From Pseudomonadota bacterium (GTDB taxonomy: Bacteria; Pseudomonadota; Alphaproteobacteria; Rhizobiales; Rhizobiaceae), in assembly GCA_023428515.1 (NCBI GenBank), contig JAEYXI010000572.1, positions 1 to 13,426 on the forward strand: 13,426 nt of DNA. Reading direction: 5' to 3'. Shown piece after piece: positions 13,393-13,426 of this stretch. The notes under the pieces are model-generated. The model searched no databases. It saw only the letters and a program-made list of their open reading frames with translations, and was not told the DNA's origin. The translations under genes and the position numbers were made by a program. How positions within the stretch are numbered: position 1 is the stretch's first letter; every line of letters begins with the position of its first letter.

Positions 13393-13426
13393 TCGTCGGA
13401 ATCGGCCCAACAACGCCGGCCGCGTG

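Noticed and set aside
12397..13413. 338-codon minus-strand frame opposite phnD
   Set aside because: PhnD on the plus strand has a signal peptide and ligand motifs; the antisense frame is a leucine/arginine-rich shadow.
1..13426. CRISPR arrays, toxin-antitoxin or phage-defence genes
   Set aside because: No regularly spaced repeats and no proteins of these families were seen on either strand.

Overview
The window looks like chromosome from a GC-rich alphaproteobacterium of the order Hyphomicrobiales (Rhizobiales), most like Mesorhizobium, Aminobacter or other Phyllobacteriaceae. This rests on the fliJ / pqiA-like / sciP cell-cycle cluster with CtrA-like and GANTC motifs, a CTTGAC-N17-type promoter in front of a tRNA gene, a rhizobial-style intergenic repeat, and PHO boxes of the 7+4 bp type upstream of phnCD. 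The genus is inferred; no search was run.

Left part (1-4445): conserved core genes. A 376-bp regulatory region rich in GANTC sites and TTAA-type half sites precedes fliJ (flagellar export chaperone) and a small PqiA-family membrane protein. Converging on them is sciP, the CtrA-inhibitory DUF1153 protein. In known genomes ctrA lies beside these genes and probably lies just left of the window. Next come mnmA (tRNA 2-thiouridylase) and a DUF1232 membrane protein on the plus strand. A Gfo/Idh/MocA oxidoreductase converges on them with a 3-bp gap.

Middle (4446-4980): about 400 bp of noncoding DNA with a RIME-like repeat and a strong promoter, then a Met(CAU) tRNA. Its last 13 bases are repeated exactly 54 bp downstream, the kind of scar left at integration sites.

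Accessory catabolic unit (5119-11004): an IclR-family regulator diverges from a tightly coupled operon. The operon encodes an aldehyde dehydrogenase, a double-domain sugar-type ABC ATPase (TGATG overlap), an RbsC-type permease (TTG start, 4-bp overlap), a GC palindrome, and a secreted Peripla_BP_4-type binding protein with two pairs of cysteines at predicted cleft positions. A 13-bp-stem hairpin closes the operon. The expected logic is that the regulator senses a small molecule, the transporter imports it, and the dehydrogenase oxidises it or its aldehyde derivative. The substrate cannot be read from the sequence.

Right part (11005-13426): a decayed, frameshifted IS21 istB fragment lies just upstream of four in-phase PHO half-boxes with an 11-bp period. 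These precede phnC and phnD, the ATPase and binding protein of a phosphonate/phosphate transporter. The permease gene(s) would follow beyond the window.

The least-described part is the IclR/aldehyde dehydrogenase/ABC unit with its cysteine-bearing binding protein. The most clear-cut unannotated regulatory element is the four-unit PHO array.
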